Under the pieces are notes generated by a model, which worked only from the letters and a program-made list of their open reading frames with translations, had not been told where the DNA came from and did not search any database. This document shows positions 6,614 through 15,220 of a stretch of DNA of 23,833 bases, one piece after another; positions within the stretch are counted from its first letter, which is position 1; each line of letters opens with the position of its first letter. Origin of the DNA: a virus; the IMG/VR virus record IMGVR_UViG_3300022743_000021, positions 1 to 23,833 of that record, one strand, 5' to 3'. Both the position numbers and the translations under genes were made by a program.

Positions 6614-8647
6614 TTAAAGTTGGATGACTTGAGTTGCAAAGCTGTCGGCCAGATCGCTGTGCGTGACCAGCAGGACTTGCTCGAATCCAGCACCAGCGAT
6701 GGTGCCGAGCATGGCCAGCTCTCGTGTGCTGTCACACGCGGCTGCTGGTTCGTCCAAGGCCAAGAAGCTGGCAGTGGGTACGAACGTCTTTACCAAGGCA
6801 AGGCGCAGGGCCAGCCCGAGGGCGTCCAAAGTGGAGCCGGACAAGCCGCCTACCCCTTGGCCATCGACCTTGAAGCCGTCGCTGTCCCGGGTCACCATGC
6901 TGCGGGTTCCACGGACTTGTGAGAAGTAGTGGCCCACAGTGCCGAGCACGGTCGTCCAGAGTTTGTTGGCGATGACCGGACGGGCTGCACGCAGCTTCTT
7001 TACCAGCTCATTGTGGTGAGTCATGGTCTCGATCATGGTTTTCGTCTTCTCGATCTGCTCGGCCAAGCTGGCGCGGTCCAACACTTGGCGGTCATACGCC
7101 GCCTTGGCAATGGAAAAGGCTGCGGTTTCCTTTGCCGCGTGGACTTTGGCATCGGCCAGTGTTCCACGCTCTTGTTCAACAATACGTTTGGCCTCCTCGT
7201 AGGCACCAATGGCAACCTCCGCCTTGGCGGTGTCGATCACCGACACGTCCTTCAGGGACGCCAGTTCCGCCTGGGCGGCATCCCACTTGGCCATGGCCTC
7301 TTGGTGGCCGCGCACTGCCAGACGGGCATCGGCCAGAGCCGACTTGGTGTTGCCCGGCTTCTCAATCACGCCGTGCACCCACTGTGGCGTCACTGGCATG
7401 GTGTCACCAGCCTTCCAGTGTGGCGTCATCAAGCGGCGGATGCGGCGGTCGTCCGCTTCCATGTCCGCGTAGGTCGCGCACAGCAAGCGGGCGGCGGTAA
7501 GCTGCTTTGTAGCAATCTCCCGCATCTGCTCAAGCTGGGCCAGCTCCTCGGTGATCTTGAGGTTGCTGGCGGCCACTTCCGGCACCATGGACAGGTCCTG
7601 CTTGCACAGGGGGCACACGTCGTCAGAAATCATCTTGGCCTCGGCTTGAGCCTCAGACACCATGATGTTCCGTAGGGCTTCCTGAGCAGCGATATTGTCC
7701 CAGTCGGCCGTCTGCTTGGCAGCCTCGAACTCGGCCACCGTGCCATCGAAGCGAGGGCAGTCGGGAAACACGATCTGGCTGGCGTCGTAAAGTTCCCGGG
7801 TGGTGGTCTCCTGTGCGACTTGACGAATCAAGTTGTCAAGTGTCTCTTGCGAGACTGTAGCGTCACCTGGGTGGCTGACTTGCTCCAGCACTGCGCGACG
7901 CTTGGCCACTCGCTCGTTGTTCAACAGTGCTTGGCGAGCCTCTTGCAGATCCTCCGTTGCCTGTACCCACGAGCCCTTCAGGCTGGACAAGTTTGCCTCC
8001 ATGCGGGACAAACGGTCGGCCACGGTAGAGACGTGCTGCTCCGCAGCGTCAGCAAGTTCCCGTGAGGGCGCGGCCGGTGCTGGGGCACCCGCCTTGGCCC
8101 GCAGGTCGGACAGCTGGCCTGACAAGATCGAGGTATTGCCACAGGGAAGCTGGTCCTGGATCTTCTCCACAAGGGTCTCCAGAACTTGGAGATTGGCCAA
8201 GGTCTCGATCAGGGAGCTGGCAGCGGCCGGGCCTTGCGCCAGGATTCCTCGGATTTCCGTCTGGTTGGCGAACAGCAGCTTGCCTGCCATCTGCGAGGAC
8301 GTGCCCAGCAAGCGTTCCATGAACGCCTTGGTCTCCGTCTGGCCAGTCACGTGCTGGTCACCGTAGCGGATCTCCGCGCCGCTCTTGCCCCGGGACACAT
8401 GGTAGTCCACACCGTCGATGGACACCACAAGCTCGACACGCAAGGAGCTGACAGGCTTGCCGTACGTGACCGTCTCGTCCAGCGAGGTGCGCAGGGACGA
8501 GACCCCAAACATGGCATAGGCGATGGCTTCGGACACGGTGGTCTTGCCGTGTTCGTTGTTTCCACGCAACACGTTGAAGTCCGACAGGAAGTTGATCTCG
8601 CGGTCAGTGTGTTTGCGGAAGTTGGTGAGTTTGAGTGAGGTGAACAT
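6614..8647 (-). CDS. Rad50/SbcC-like ATPase (recombination endonuclease large subunit, T4 gp46-like)
   Basis: A 677-residue SMC-like ATPase. Walker A is GNNEHGKTT (residues 29-37), the ABC signature LSGS is near 602-605, and Walker B with D-loop is LALDEPAAACD near 629-639; a switch histidine follows (VTHSD). Between the heads are two long, charged, heptad-rich arms around a zinc hook CPLC at 345-348. The protein is short for SbcC (around 1000 residues) but close to phage gp46-type proteins. It should form a complex with the Mre11-like nuclease encoded immediately upstream, binding and resecting DNA ends. Its ATG follows that gene's TAA without a gap, so translation is probably coupled. Confidence 0.93.
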   Translation of the reverse strand: MFTSLKLTNFRKHTDREINFLSDFNVLRGNNEHGKTTVSEAIAYAMFGVSSLRTSLDETVTYGKPVSSLRVELVVSIDGVDYHVSRGKSGAEIRYGDQHVTGQTETKAFMERLLGTSSQMAGKLLFANQTEIRGILAQGPAAASSLIETLANLQVLETLVEKIQDQLPCGNTSILSGQLSDLRAKAGAPAPAAPSRELADAAEQHVSTVADRLSRMEANLSSLKGSWVQATEDLQEARQALLNNERVAKRRAVLEQVSHPGDATVSQETLDNLIRQVAQETTTRELYDASQIVFPDCPRFDGTVAEFEAAKQTADWDNIAAQEALRNIMVSEAQAEAKMISDDVCPLCKQDLSMVPEVAASNLKITEELAQLEQMREIATKQLTAARLLCATYADMEADDRRIRRLMTPHWKAGDTMPVTPQWVHGVIEKPGNTKSALADARLAVRGHQEAMAKWDAAQAELASLKDVSVIDTAKAEVAIGAYEEAKRIVEQERGTLADAKVHAAKETAAFSIAKAAYDRQVLDRASLAEQIEKTKTMIETMTHHNELVKKLRAARPVIANKLWTTVLGTVGHYFSQVRGTRSMVTRDSDGFKVDGQGVGGLSGSTLDALGLALRLALVKTFVPTASFLALDEPAAACDSTRELAMLGTIAGAGFEQVLLVTHSDLADSFATQVIQL

Positions 8648-9643
8648 TTACTTCAGGCTCTCCAGGGTTTTCATGTCTTCAGGGGACAAAATCTCGCGCA
8701 GCGCCCCCATCACGTCGAAGGCTTCGACCTGCTCAAGCGATTGGGCAACGTCCGCGCCATCCACCGAGTCGATCACGACAGCGTTGGCCACGACGAAGGC
8801 TTGGGAGGAGCGGCGGTAGTCCGCGACCGCTGTGGCCACCAGCACTGCTTCATCGGCAGTCGCTGTGCCCACCATGCGCACGAACTGGGCTTGCGTGGGA
8901 ACCGGGCTGCGCCAGTCAATTTCAGCGTACCAGTGCGCGATCGAGTTGATCTGCACCAAGCGGGGCTCGCCGCCATCGACTTGGATGAAGGACTTGGCCT
9001 TGCTGCCGAGGCAGTCGGATACGCTGGTCGGGATTTGGTTGCCAGGAATCCAACACTTGCCAATCCTGCGGGTCTGGTGCTCGTGGGCATTCACCACATG
9101 CTTGCAGGGCAGCTTATTGAGCTGCCCGATCGTCATGTTCAGCGAATGGTCGGCCTGCTTGGCGAACTCGTTGGAGATGTTGCAGTGGGTGTACACCACA
9201 TCGCATGCAGGGACGCCAGCCAGGGCGTCATCAAACTCTTGCTGGTTGGTCAGGTGCGGGATGACGTAGCCGTGAGGCGTCATCGTAGGGGCGGCCACGT
9301 GGTGGAAGGTGTATGGGTAGTGGGCACCGAGCAGCTTGCACAAGAACTCCATGGAGGACAAGTTTTCGGAGGACTTGGACAAGTCGTGGTTGCCGTTGAC
9401 TGCGTACAGGTGGTAGCCCTTGGCCAGCCACTCGGCCGTGGCCCAGTACACCTTCAGCACATCGCTCATGGGGATGTTGTAGGTATCGAGCCAGTCGCCC
9501 AGCAGCATCACGTCATTGTTGACGCCTTGCAGCAGGTCAATGTAGCTGTCGATGCCGTAGCTGCGCAGGGCGATGGCCGACTGCGCGGTGGTGCCGGAGC
9601 TGCGAATTGCTCCGAGGTGTAGGTCGTTGAAAACGGTCAGCAC
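8648..9643 (-). CDS. Mre11/SbcD-like nuclease (T4 gp47-like)
   Basis: A 331-residue metallophosphoesterase. The calcineurin-like motifs are all visible: D7-x-H9 (NDLHLG), GD50 (LLGDWLD), GNHD (84-87), H153 (YTHC) and H187-x-H189 (AHEH). These bind two metal ions in the Mre11/SbcD active site. The C-terminal 130 residues probably cap the active site and hold the coiled coils of the partner ATPase. The start is GTG 9643, chosen because GGAG lies five bases upstream and the frame overlaps the preceding gene by 7 bases. With the following Rad50-like gene it forms a resection complex for recombination or end processing. Confidence 0.93.
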   Translation of the reverse strand: MLTVFNDLHLGAIRSSGTTAQSAIALRSYGIDSYIDLLQGVNNDVMLLGDWLDTYNIPMSDVLKVYWATAEWLAKGYHLYAVNGNHDLSKSSENLSSMEFLCKLLGAHYPYTFHHVAAPTMTPHGYVIPHLTNQQEFDDALAGVPACDVVYTHCNISNEFAKQADHSLNMTIGQLNKLPCKHVVNAHEHQTRRIGKCWIPGNQIPTSVSDCLGSKAKSFIQVDGGEPRLVQINSIAHWYAEIDWRSPVPTQAQFVRMVGTATADEAVLVATAVADYRRSSQAFVVANAVVIDSVDGADVAQSLEQVEAFDVMGALREILSPEDMKTLESLK

Positions 9644-10047
9644 AGGATCTCCTTCATCACTGCAACCAGCGGGCGCGGCTCAATCAGGCTCATGTCCCAA
9701 CTGCCACCATCGCGCACCAGAAAATGCTCAACGGATTCGGCCCTCCACCCGGTGGTGAACTGGACCAGAACCCACGACTCAGCCCCAGCACAAGCCCACA
9801 TCCTCATGCGGGCCACTTGGTCAGGGGACATATTTTTGTGGGGCAAGCGGTACGCATGCTCCACAGACTTGACTTCCAGCAAGGTCAGCTTGCCTTGACG
9901 CAGCACCATGAAGTCGCACGGTGCGGGGGACTTGAACCCAGCCCGGAAGTCCGGGTAGCGGTAGTGGATGGTGTCCACCGCGTCGATGGACTTCAGGTAC
10001 TTCTTGACGGCGGCTTCCGCCGCCTTGCCACGGTTTGCGAAGGTCAC
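9637..10047 (-). CDS. RecU-like PD-(D/E)XK nuclease, probable Holliday-junction resolvase
   Basis: A 136-residue protein. I chose GTG 10047, which overlaps the ligase stop (GTGA) and has GGAGG seven bases upstream; a longer frame runs back through the ligase gene and is not credible. The N-terminus (NRGKAAEAAVKKYLKS) and the core (APCDFMV ... LTLLEVKS, with Asp45, Glu58 and Lys60) fit the PD-(D/E)XK fold. The following 'LPHKNMSPDQVARMRMWACAG' and 'WVLVQFT' resemble the RecU family, where this part holds the conserved H-Q-x-x-x-M pattern. RecU cuts four-way junctions. Position between DNA ligase and Mre11 supports a recombination role. A generic VRR/RecB-type nuclease is the alternative. Confidence 0.78.
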   Translation of the reverse strand: MTFANRGKAAEAAVKKYLKSIDAVDTIHYRYPDFRAGFKSPAPCDFMVLRQGKLTLLEVKSVEHAYRLPHKNMSPDQVARMRMWACAGAESWVLVQFTTGWRAESVEHFLVRDGGSWDMSLIEPRPLVAVMKEILC

Positions 10048-10922
10048 GTGTCTTCCTCCATGCGAAGTGACAAAAATGTCGGGAAGCGAGGCTTGTCCTT
10101 GACCCCGCTGACCATCGACTTGAACTTGATGAGCTTGCCCACCAGCAAGTCTTGGTTGGCCCAGAAGTGTCGGCGCTCGTCGTGCGTCATCTTGCCGGGG
10201 CCGACCGTGATGGCCTGCCCGCTTGCTGTGACACACTCCAGAGCCCCCACCATGTCCTTGGGCACCATGTTTTCCTGGTGCGAGGACCGCTCGGTGTGGC
10301 CAAGTTCGTTGATCTTGGCTTCGTTGCGGTTTTCCATCGCTTGCACGACGCGCACCACGGTGGCCTCGGCATCTGCGAACTGCTTGACGCGAATCAAGCT
10401 GCCGCAGGATGTGCCAGACCGACCAGACTTGTACGGGGCCAGCGGGTTGCGCAGGATGGTGCCCTCCATGCCTTCGGAGACCCACGCAGCGTCCAAGCTG
10501 TCGATCTCCGCCTTGGTCCACACCACCTGCTTGGGCACGGCCACGATGCGGGGGTCTTGCAGGGTAGCCACACGGGACAGCAGCTCGGAGTAGCGTTGAG
10601 AGTAGGTCCAGTCCTGGTGGTCCGTGATGTCAAAAACATGCCACACCACGTCGTCTGCCGAGCCGTTCACGGTGTTGAGCACCGAAGTCGTATCCCGGCA
10701 CAGCGAGGATGAGTTGATGGAGCCCCAAGCCATCTCGCCATCGAAGTGCTTGAACTTGGGGTCGGAGAAGATCTCCATGACCGCCTTGTTTTTGAACGGC
10801 TTGAGTGATCGCCCTGTGAAGGACTCGATGTAGCAAGCCCGCACACCGTCGATCTTGGGCTGGGCGATCATCGGGAACGTGAGCTTGCACTTCTCAATGT
10901 CTTGGGCAAGGGTTGGTGTCAT
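10044..10922 (-). CDS. ATP-dependent DNA ligase
   Basis: A 292-residue ligase starting at ATG 10922, which overlaps the ThyX stop (ATGA). Motif I is QPKIDGVRA with the adenylated Lys23. TGRSLKP follows at 36-42, motif III FDGEM at 60-64, motif IV EGMEGTILR at 150-158 and motif V LIRVKQF at 176-182. Residues about 185-292 form the OB-like domain. Size and layout resemble small phage ligases such as T7 ligase, which seal nicks using ATP with no zinc or BRCT domain. It probably joins Okazaki fragments and recombination products. RNA ligase is less likely because of the OB-domain layout and neighbours. Confidence 0.9.
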   Translation of the reverse strand: MTPTLAQDIEKCKLTFPMIAQPKIDGVRACYIESFTGRSLKPFKNKAVMEIFSDPKFKHFDGEMAWGSINSSSLCRDTTSVLNTVNGSADDVVWHVFDITDHQDWTYSQRYSELLSRVATLQDPRIVAVPKQVVWTKAEIDSLDAAWVSEGMEGTILRNPLAPYKSGRSGTSCGSLIRVKQFADAEATVVRVVQAMENRNEAKINELGHTERSSHQENMVPKDMVGALECVTASGQAITVGPGKMTHDERRHFWANQDLLVGKLIKFKSMVSGVKDKPRFPTFLSLRMEEDT

Positions 10923-11605
10923 CAGGCAATCCAGTGCCGTTCTACGGCTGCAATGGTGATCGGGGCGGCCTGCTTGGCAAGGTCAAGCATGGCTTGGGCA
11001 TAGACCTGAATCTCGTGCTGGGCATGGGGGTGCAGGCGCAGCTTGCAGAACTTCATCAGGTTGTGCAGGTCCACGGTGCAGAAGTAGTGCGTGTAGGTGT
11101 TCATCGGCAAGACGCCACGTGCAAGTTCGCGGGGGACGCCAGCGTCGATCATTTCCTTGTACGCGGTGAAGGCGTCTGCACAGGTCTTGCGCATCAGGTC
11201 TTGGAAGTACAGTGCCTGCGGGTGCTGTTCCTTGGTGCGCATCTGCTTGTTCGTCGGACTCTGCGTGGTGATTTGATCCACCCAAGGGGTGTAGAAGACG
11301 GCAGGCAGCTCGGAGTAGCGAGCTGATATTTCGTTGAAAGAAAATACCCTGTGCCGCATGTGTTGACGTGCTACAAAGATAGGAGCACGCACGTCGAAGG
11401 TGAGATTCACGGCCTCTAGTGGGGACGTGTGATAGTTCTTCACCAAGTAGTCGATGAGCTTGGCATCCTTGCCCTCGTCCTCGCCGGAGCGCCACTCCGC
11501 GTCGTAGCTGACGCGGGCGTTTCGCACGATGGACAAGTCGCTGCCCATGTGCTCTACCAATCGGACGCTCCCGTGGTCCAGCACGTTGATGATGTTATTG
11601 GTCAT
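10922..11605 (-). CDS. thyX: Flavin-dependent thymidylate synthase ThyX
   Basis: A 227-residue enzyme that makes dTMP from dUMP using FAD, NADPH and methylene-tetrahydrofolate. The diagnostic ThyX motif RHR-x7-S is present (Arg84-His85-Arg86, Ser94), within RHRVFSFNEIS. The C-terminal 'NLMKFCKLRLHPHAQHEI' segment is also typical. The length matches the family. The ATG at 11605 overlaps the preceding stop (ATGA), with AAAGG upstream. ThyX is unrelated to ThyA and lets the phage produce thymidylate without depending on host dihydrofolate reductase in the same way. It sits between polymerase and ligase genes, consistent with co-expression during DNA replication. Confidence 0.96.
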   Translation of the reverse strand: MTNNIINVLDHGSVRLVEHMGSDLSIVRNARVSYDAEWRSGEDEGKDAKLIDYLVKNYHTSPLEAVNLTFDVRAPIFVARQHMRHRVFSFNEISARYSELPAVFYTPWVDQITTQSPTNKQMRTKEQHPQALYFQDLMRKTCADAFTAYKEMIDAGVPRELARGVLPMNTYTHYFCTVDLHNLMKFCKLRLHPHAQHEIQVYAQAMLDLAKQAAPITIAAVERHWIA

Positions 11606-11886
11606 TGCGAACCTTTCTTTGTGGTGATCTTGCCTTGCGGCGAAATGTGAAACGACAGGCCACTTTCAAAAATGAGGTGGTCTGTCGGATAGCGCAGCAT
11701 CATACCCGCAACTTCGGACAAAAACTCGGGGTCATTCGAGTTTTCAAAAACCGACCGGTGTATGGCCTCCGAATCAACGGACGCCTTCGGCACCCTCATG
11801 TGGTGGATGAAGAAGCACTCGATCAGGGAACCGAGGTTCTCATCCATGTACACGTGCTTGCCAAGGGTAGCGTGGACCACCCTCAT
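11602..11886 (-). CDS. Hypothetical protein
   Basis: A 94-residue protein between the polymerase and thyX genes, overlapping each by ATGA. No family is recognised. It has a mixed helix/strand composition, with a run 'ECFFIHHMRVPKASVDSEAIH' in the middle and a basic C-terminus (GKITTKKGSQ). No catalytic motif, membrane segment or zinc ligand set is visible. Tight coupling to its neighbours on both sides supports that it is translated. Confidence 0.75.
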   Translation of the reverse strand: MRVVHATLGKHVYMDENLGSLIECFFIHHMRVPKASVDSEAIHRSVFENSNDPEFLSEVAGMMLRYPTDHLIFESGLSFHISPQGKITTKKGSQ

Positions 11887-14800
11887 CAGATCGCCTCCAT
11901 CGCGGTGGTGATCTGCTCAAGCGTTGCAGAGTCGCCCAGCTCGTTGAGCTGGAGGTAGTTGGGGCCTACACCCACGCTGGAGCCAGCAGGCAAGCCTGGC
12001 CAGAACTCCTCGGTCATGAAGCCGTGCACCGCTTTGACCAGATCGGGGCGGTCCTTCGGGACGGACAGCACCACCTCGTCGTGGATGGAGGCGATGAACA
12101 CAGCACCTTGGTCGAGCACGTCACTGGACCAGATGCGGGACAGGACCCGCTTGGTCTGCGTGGCGCAAGAGCCTTGGATCTCCGCGTTACCAGCTTGGCG
12201 CACTGCCTTGGCAGCAACCCACTTGTCAGGCGATTGAATCTCGTCGCGCAGGTGGCGGCGGGTGCCTGGGTGCAGCGTCATGTAGCCCTGCTCTTTGACA
12301 AGTCGCTCCACACGCTCGGCACGCTCGACGGTACGGGGGAACGCTTGGTCGATGGCATCGAGAATCTTCTGGGCTTCGTCCTCGCTGATGGCCAGCGTCT
12401 CGGCAATCTTCTTGGCCGTGGCACCGTAGGCCGAGGCGAAGAAGCAGATCTTGGCCTTGTCCCTCACACCCTTGGCCGTCTTCTGGACAACCGGGTCGGT
12501 CGAGGTGTACTCCGCGTAGAACTGCTCGTAGGGGACTCCCAACAAGGTGCTGGCTGTGATGCTGTGGATGTCCTTGAGAGACTCGCCAACAAACACAGAG
12601 CGCAGGTTCTCGTCCCAGGACAGGGCACACAGTGCACGCACTTCCTGACCTGCGAAGTCAAGACTTGCAATGACGTGGCCTTGTTCCGGCAGCAAACACG
12701 CCCGAACCGGACCGGCTTCCATCTGCTGCAAGTTGGGCTTGCTGCTGGTGTAGCGCCGGGTGTTGGTCGCGCTCTGGCGGAACGAAGGGTGCAGGCGGCC
12801 GGTGTCCCAGTGAATCATCGAGGGCCAAGCGTCCCAGTAGAGAGCCTTGCGGGTGTTGCAGGACTTCATGGTCAGCAGGGCATTCAAGACGGGGGCTGTC
12901 TCCGGTGTTGCATCCAGCTTCAAGGTCAAGCCTACAGCATCGTCATCCGTGCGGGGGTTGCCCTCACGCTGGCCTGCGGCACGCTGCGTTTCCGTGGCCG
13001 GGTTGCGCAGCCGCACAGGCAGGTTCATGACGTTGTACATGAGCTTGGAGATTTGCAGAGGTGAGCCCACATTGAAGATCGGCTTGCTCGTCCAGTGCTG
13101 CGCGACGAGCTTGTTGATGGAGTCCAGATCGTTGTCCTCGATGAAGCGAGCCAGCAGGTCGCCACCATCGAGATCACGAACCAGAATCGCCAGCTTGGAG
13201 ATCGTGCGAATCATGGTCTTGAGCTCGGTGCCCAGCACCACCTGCACAGCTTGCTTGATGTTGGCCGGGCTGATCTCAGTGAACACCGGAGGATGCACAC
13301 CTTCCCAGCCGTGTTCGACCAAGTAGTTGGACAAGGTGGTCCAGCACTGGTCATAAACGGCTTCGTCGTCACGGGACAGCTGCTTGAGCTTGGGCAGGTC
13401 GATGCGCACGCCCTTGGTAAAGGCTTGGGCCGTCAGGTAGGGCGGCAGCGTCTCGGTGTCCATGAACGTGTCCCAGCTGTGTTCGAGTTGCATGAACAGC
13501 CGGAAGAAGTTGAACAAGCCTGCCGTCACCGCCGTGTCGTCCGTACCGTAGCTGAACACCTCGTCGCCTGACAGTTGGTGCATCTTGCGCCCGCCTGTCA
13601 CGGTGTCGTAAGACACTTGGTCGTAGTTCATCAGCCGCTTGGACAAGTCCTTCAAGCCTTGCTTGCCGGACTCGTCATAGAACGAAGCCATGATTCGAGT
13701 GTCGATGGTGTTGGGCAGGAAGCCTCGCCACCCGTTGGCTTGCCAGTGCTTGCCGAAGGCGTTGTACAGGACAGGCAGCTCGAAGCCAGCAGAGTTGTGG
13801 CACACGATATGGAGCGACTGCGGGATGCACTCCAGCAGGGTACGCAGCTGCTCCATGGAGCAGTTGTTGGTGTCCGCATGGTTGGTGCACACGTAAAAGC
13901 TGTAGCGGCTGTTGGGGCCGAAGGTCAAGCCGCACCCTGTGATCTTGCTGCCGATCACGTCTACCCCATCCTTGCCCGAAGCGGCCAGCCAGTCATCGCT
14001 CTCATCAGGCACAGTCGTTTCCAGGTCGAGCGCTACGAACTGCGAGGTCAGCAACTGCTGCTGGAAGAAGCTCTTGGCTTTGTCGAAGTTGTCGGCGGTC
14101 ACCAGACGCTGGGCCATGCTCCAAGGCTTGAGTCGCTCGTCGTCCGTGTTGCGGACCAGACCCACAGACCAGCGCACAGGGTTGGTCAGGTTGTCCACCC
14201 ACTCGGGGTACAGGCGGGCCAGGTTGTAGGACTTCTGGATCTCGATGCGCTGCTCAAACAGCATACCCAGCAGCGGGCACTGCCACTCCTCGGCCAGAGC
14301 TTCCAAGTCGCGCAACTTGCCGTTCTCCAGCATCTCATGGAGCTCGACCAAGCCGGTCGTCTTGTACTTGGCAATGAAGTCGAGGAACTTCTTGGGTCCA
14401 AAGCCGGGGCAGCCCTTGATGTTGTCGGACGGGTCGCCCACCAGCGCCTTGTAGGTGGTGACCAAGTGGTGCGGGAACGGGCCGAACTTGTTGTAGCCGA
14501 CCTCGCCGTTGATGCGCACTCGGACGTTCGCGCCGTGAGCGTTGACGCCGTGCAGGGCCACCAAGTCGCCGTCGTTGGACATGATGACCATATCCTCCTC
14601 GGTGTGCTTGGCAAGGAACGCCAGCTGGTCGTCACCCTCCACGTTGTCGCAGACCATCTCCAGCGCACCCAAGTCGAGGAACGCCTTGCGCACTTGGTCT
14701 TGCAGGGACTGGTACTCGTTGTAGTACTCGGCGGGGCGGCTGCCACGCGTCGCCTTGTAGCGGGAGTCCATGTCAAGGCGCGGAGCCTTGCTGTGCATCC

Positions 14801-15005
14801 CTTCGGTGACCATGATGAGGTCCATGGGCACCAAGCCAAACTCGTCCAAGGCAGCCTTGATCGAGTTGACCACGAACTCGTAGCCGTAGGCAGCGGTGTT
14901 GATCTGCACCGACTTGCCTTCGTGTTCCACGGTGTAGCCCTCAGCATCCTTGCCAGCAGCAAGGCAAGTCTTGAGGATGGAAGCCATGTCAATTGCAATA
15001 CGCAT
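11886..15005 (-). CDS. DNA polymerase I-type replicase with FEN, 3'-5' exonuclease and polymerase domains
   Basis: A 1039-residue family A polymerase. I chose ATG 15005 (MRIAIDMAS), which has GGAG six bases upstream; the frame extends further but without homology-like sequence. Residues 1 to about 300 are a FEN-type 5' nuclease (Asp6; YKATRG; VEGDD at 122-126; SNDGD at 143-147; a helix-hairpin-helix around GDPSDNIKGCPGFGPKK). The 3'-5' exonuclease spans about 320-510 (Asp327/Glu329; HNSAGFE with Glu409; Tyr486/Asp490). The polymerase spans about 520-1039: motif A Asp783 with steric-gate Glu788, motif B Arg848, Lys852, Phe856 and Tyr860, motif C His975-Asp976-Glu977. All polymerase residues look intact. 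Having the 5' nuclease fused lets one protein remove RNA primers; most phage family A replicases, such as T7 and T5, lack it. Confidence 0.95.
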   Translation of the reverse strand: MRIAIDMASILKTCLAAGKDAEGYTVEHEGKSVQINTAAYGYEFVVNSIKAALDEFGLVPMDLIMVTEGMHSKAPRLDMDSRYKATRGSRPAEYYNEYQSLQDQVRKAFLDLGALEMVCDNVEGDDQLAFLAKHTEEDMVIMSNDGDLVALHGVNAHGANVRVRINGEVGYNKFGPFPHHLVTTYKALVGDPSDNIKGCPGFGPKKFLDFIAKYKTTGLVELHEMLENGKLRDLEALAEEWQCPLLGMLFEQRIEIQKSYNLARLYPEWVDNLTNPVRWSVGLVRNTDDERLKPWSMAQRLVTADNFDKAKSFFQQQLLTSQFVALDLETTVPDESDDWLAASGKDGVDVIGSKITGCGLTFGPNSRYSFYVCTNHADTNNCSMEQLRTLLECIPQSLHIVCHNSAGFELPVLYNAFGKHWQANGWRGFLPNTIDTRIMASFYDESGKQGLKDLSKRLMNYDQVSYDTVTGGRKMHQLSGDEVFSYGTDDTAVTAGLFNFFRLFMQLEHSWDTFMDTETLPPYLTAQAFTKGVRIDLPKLKQLSRDDEAVYDQCWTTLSNYLVEHGWEGVHPPVFTEISPANIKQAVQVVLGTELKTMIRTISKLAILVRDLDGGDLLARFIEDNDLDSINKLVAQHWTSKPIFNVGSPLQISKLMYNVMNLPVRLRNPATETQRAAGQREGNPRTDDDAVGLTLKLDATPETAPVLNALLTMKSCNTRKALYWDAWPSMIHWDTGRLHPSFRQSATNTRRYTSSKPNLQQMEAGPVRACLLPEQGHVIASLDFAGQEVRALCALSWDENLRSVFVGESLKDIHSITASTLLGVPYEQFYAEYTSTDPVVQKTAKGVRDKAKICFFASAYGATAKKIAETLAISEDEAQKILDAIDQAFPRTVERAERVERLVKEQGYMTLHPGTRRHLRDEIQSPDKWVAAKAVRQAGNAEIQGSCATQTKRVLSRIWSSDVLDQGAVFIASIHDEVVLSVPKDRPDLVKAVHGFMTEEFWPGLPAGSSVGVGPNYLQLNELGDSATLEQITTAMEAI

Positions 15006-15007
15006 AT

Positions 15008-15220
15008 TTAACTCCGAATTTTGAACCAAGGGGACCCGACGTACCTGAACCAGCTTGCTCCTAAAAAGATAGCAATGGCGGCATACCCAACGGCTTCGTA
15101 GCCGGGGCCAACTTGCCACTTGTCGGCAAGCAGGTACCACAGAAAGGAAACCACCGCCAAGTTGGGCGGTGGTAGGTGTTGCGGGTGGATGACTGGGATG
15201 GGTGGTGGTAACTTTTTCAA
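15008..15220 (-). CDS. Putative small membrane protein
   Basis: A 70-residue frame with a TTG start at 15220 that overlaps the preceding stop (TTGA); it ends two bases before the polymerase start. After a proline-rich N-terminus it has two hydrophobic stretches, at about residues 21-31 and 44-57, separated by a charged turn (ADKWQVGPGYEA). The weak start codon and the lack of a strong ribosome site reduce confidence, but it fills the space exactly between two genes in a block with no other gaps there. No family is recognised. Confidence 0.45.
   Translation of the reverse strand: MKKLPPPIPVIHPQHLPPPNLAVVSFLWYLLADKWQVGPGYEAVGYAAIAIFLGASWFRYVGSPWFKIRS

Noticed and set aside
10048-10521. N-terminal extension of the RecU-like frame through the ligase gene
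   Set aside because: It overlaps the ligase in another frame; the GTG at 10047 has a strong ribosome site and matches the local overlap pattern.
12024-15011. Long + strand frames opposite the polymerase gene (about 350 and 480 codons)
   Set aside because: They mirror the third-position G/C bias of a long, well-supported - strand gene and lack recognisable domains.
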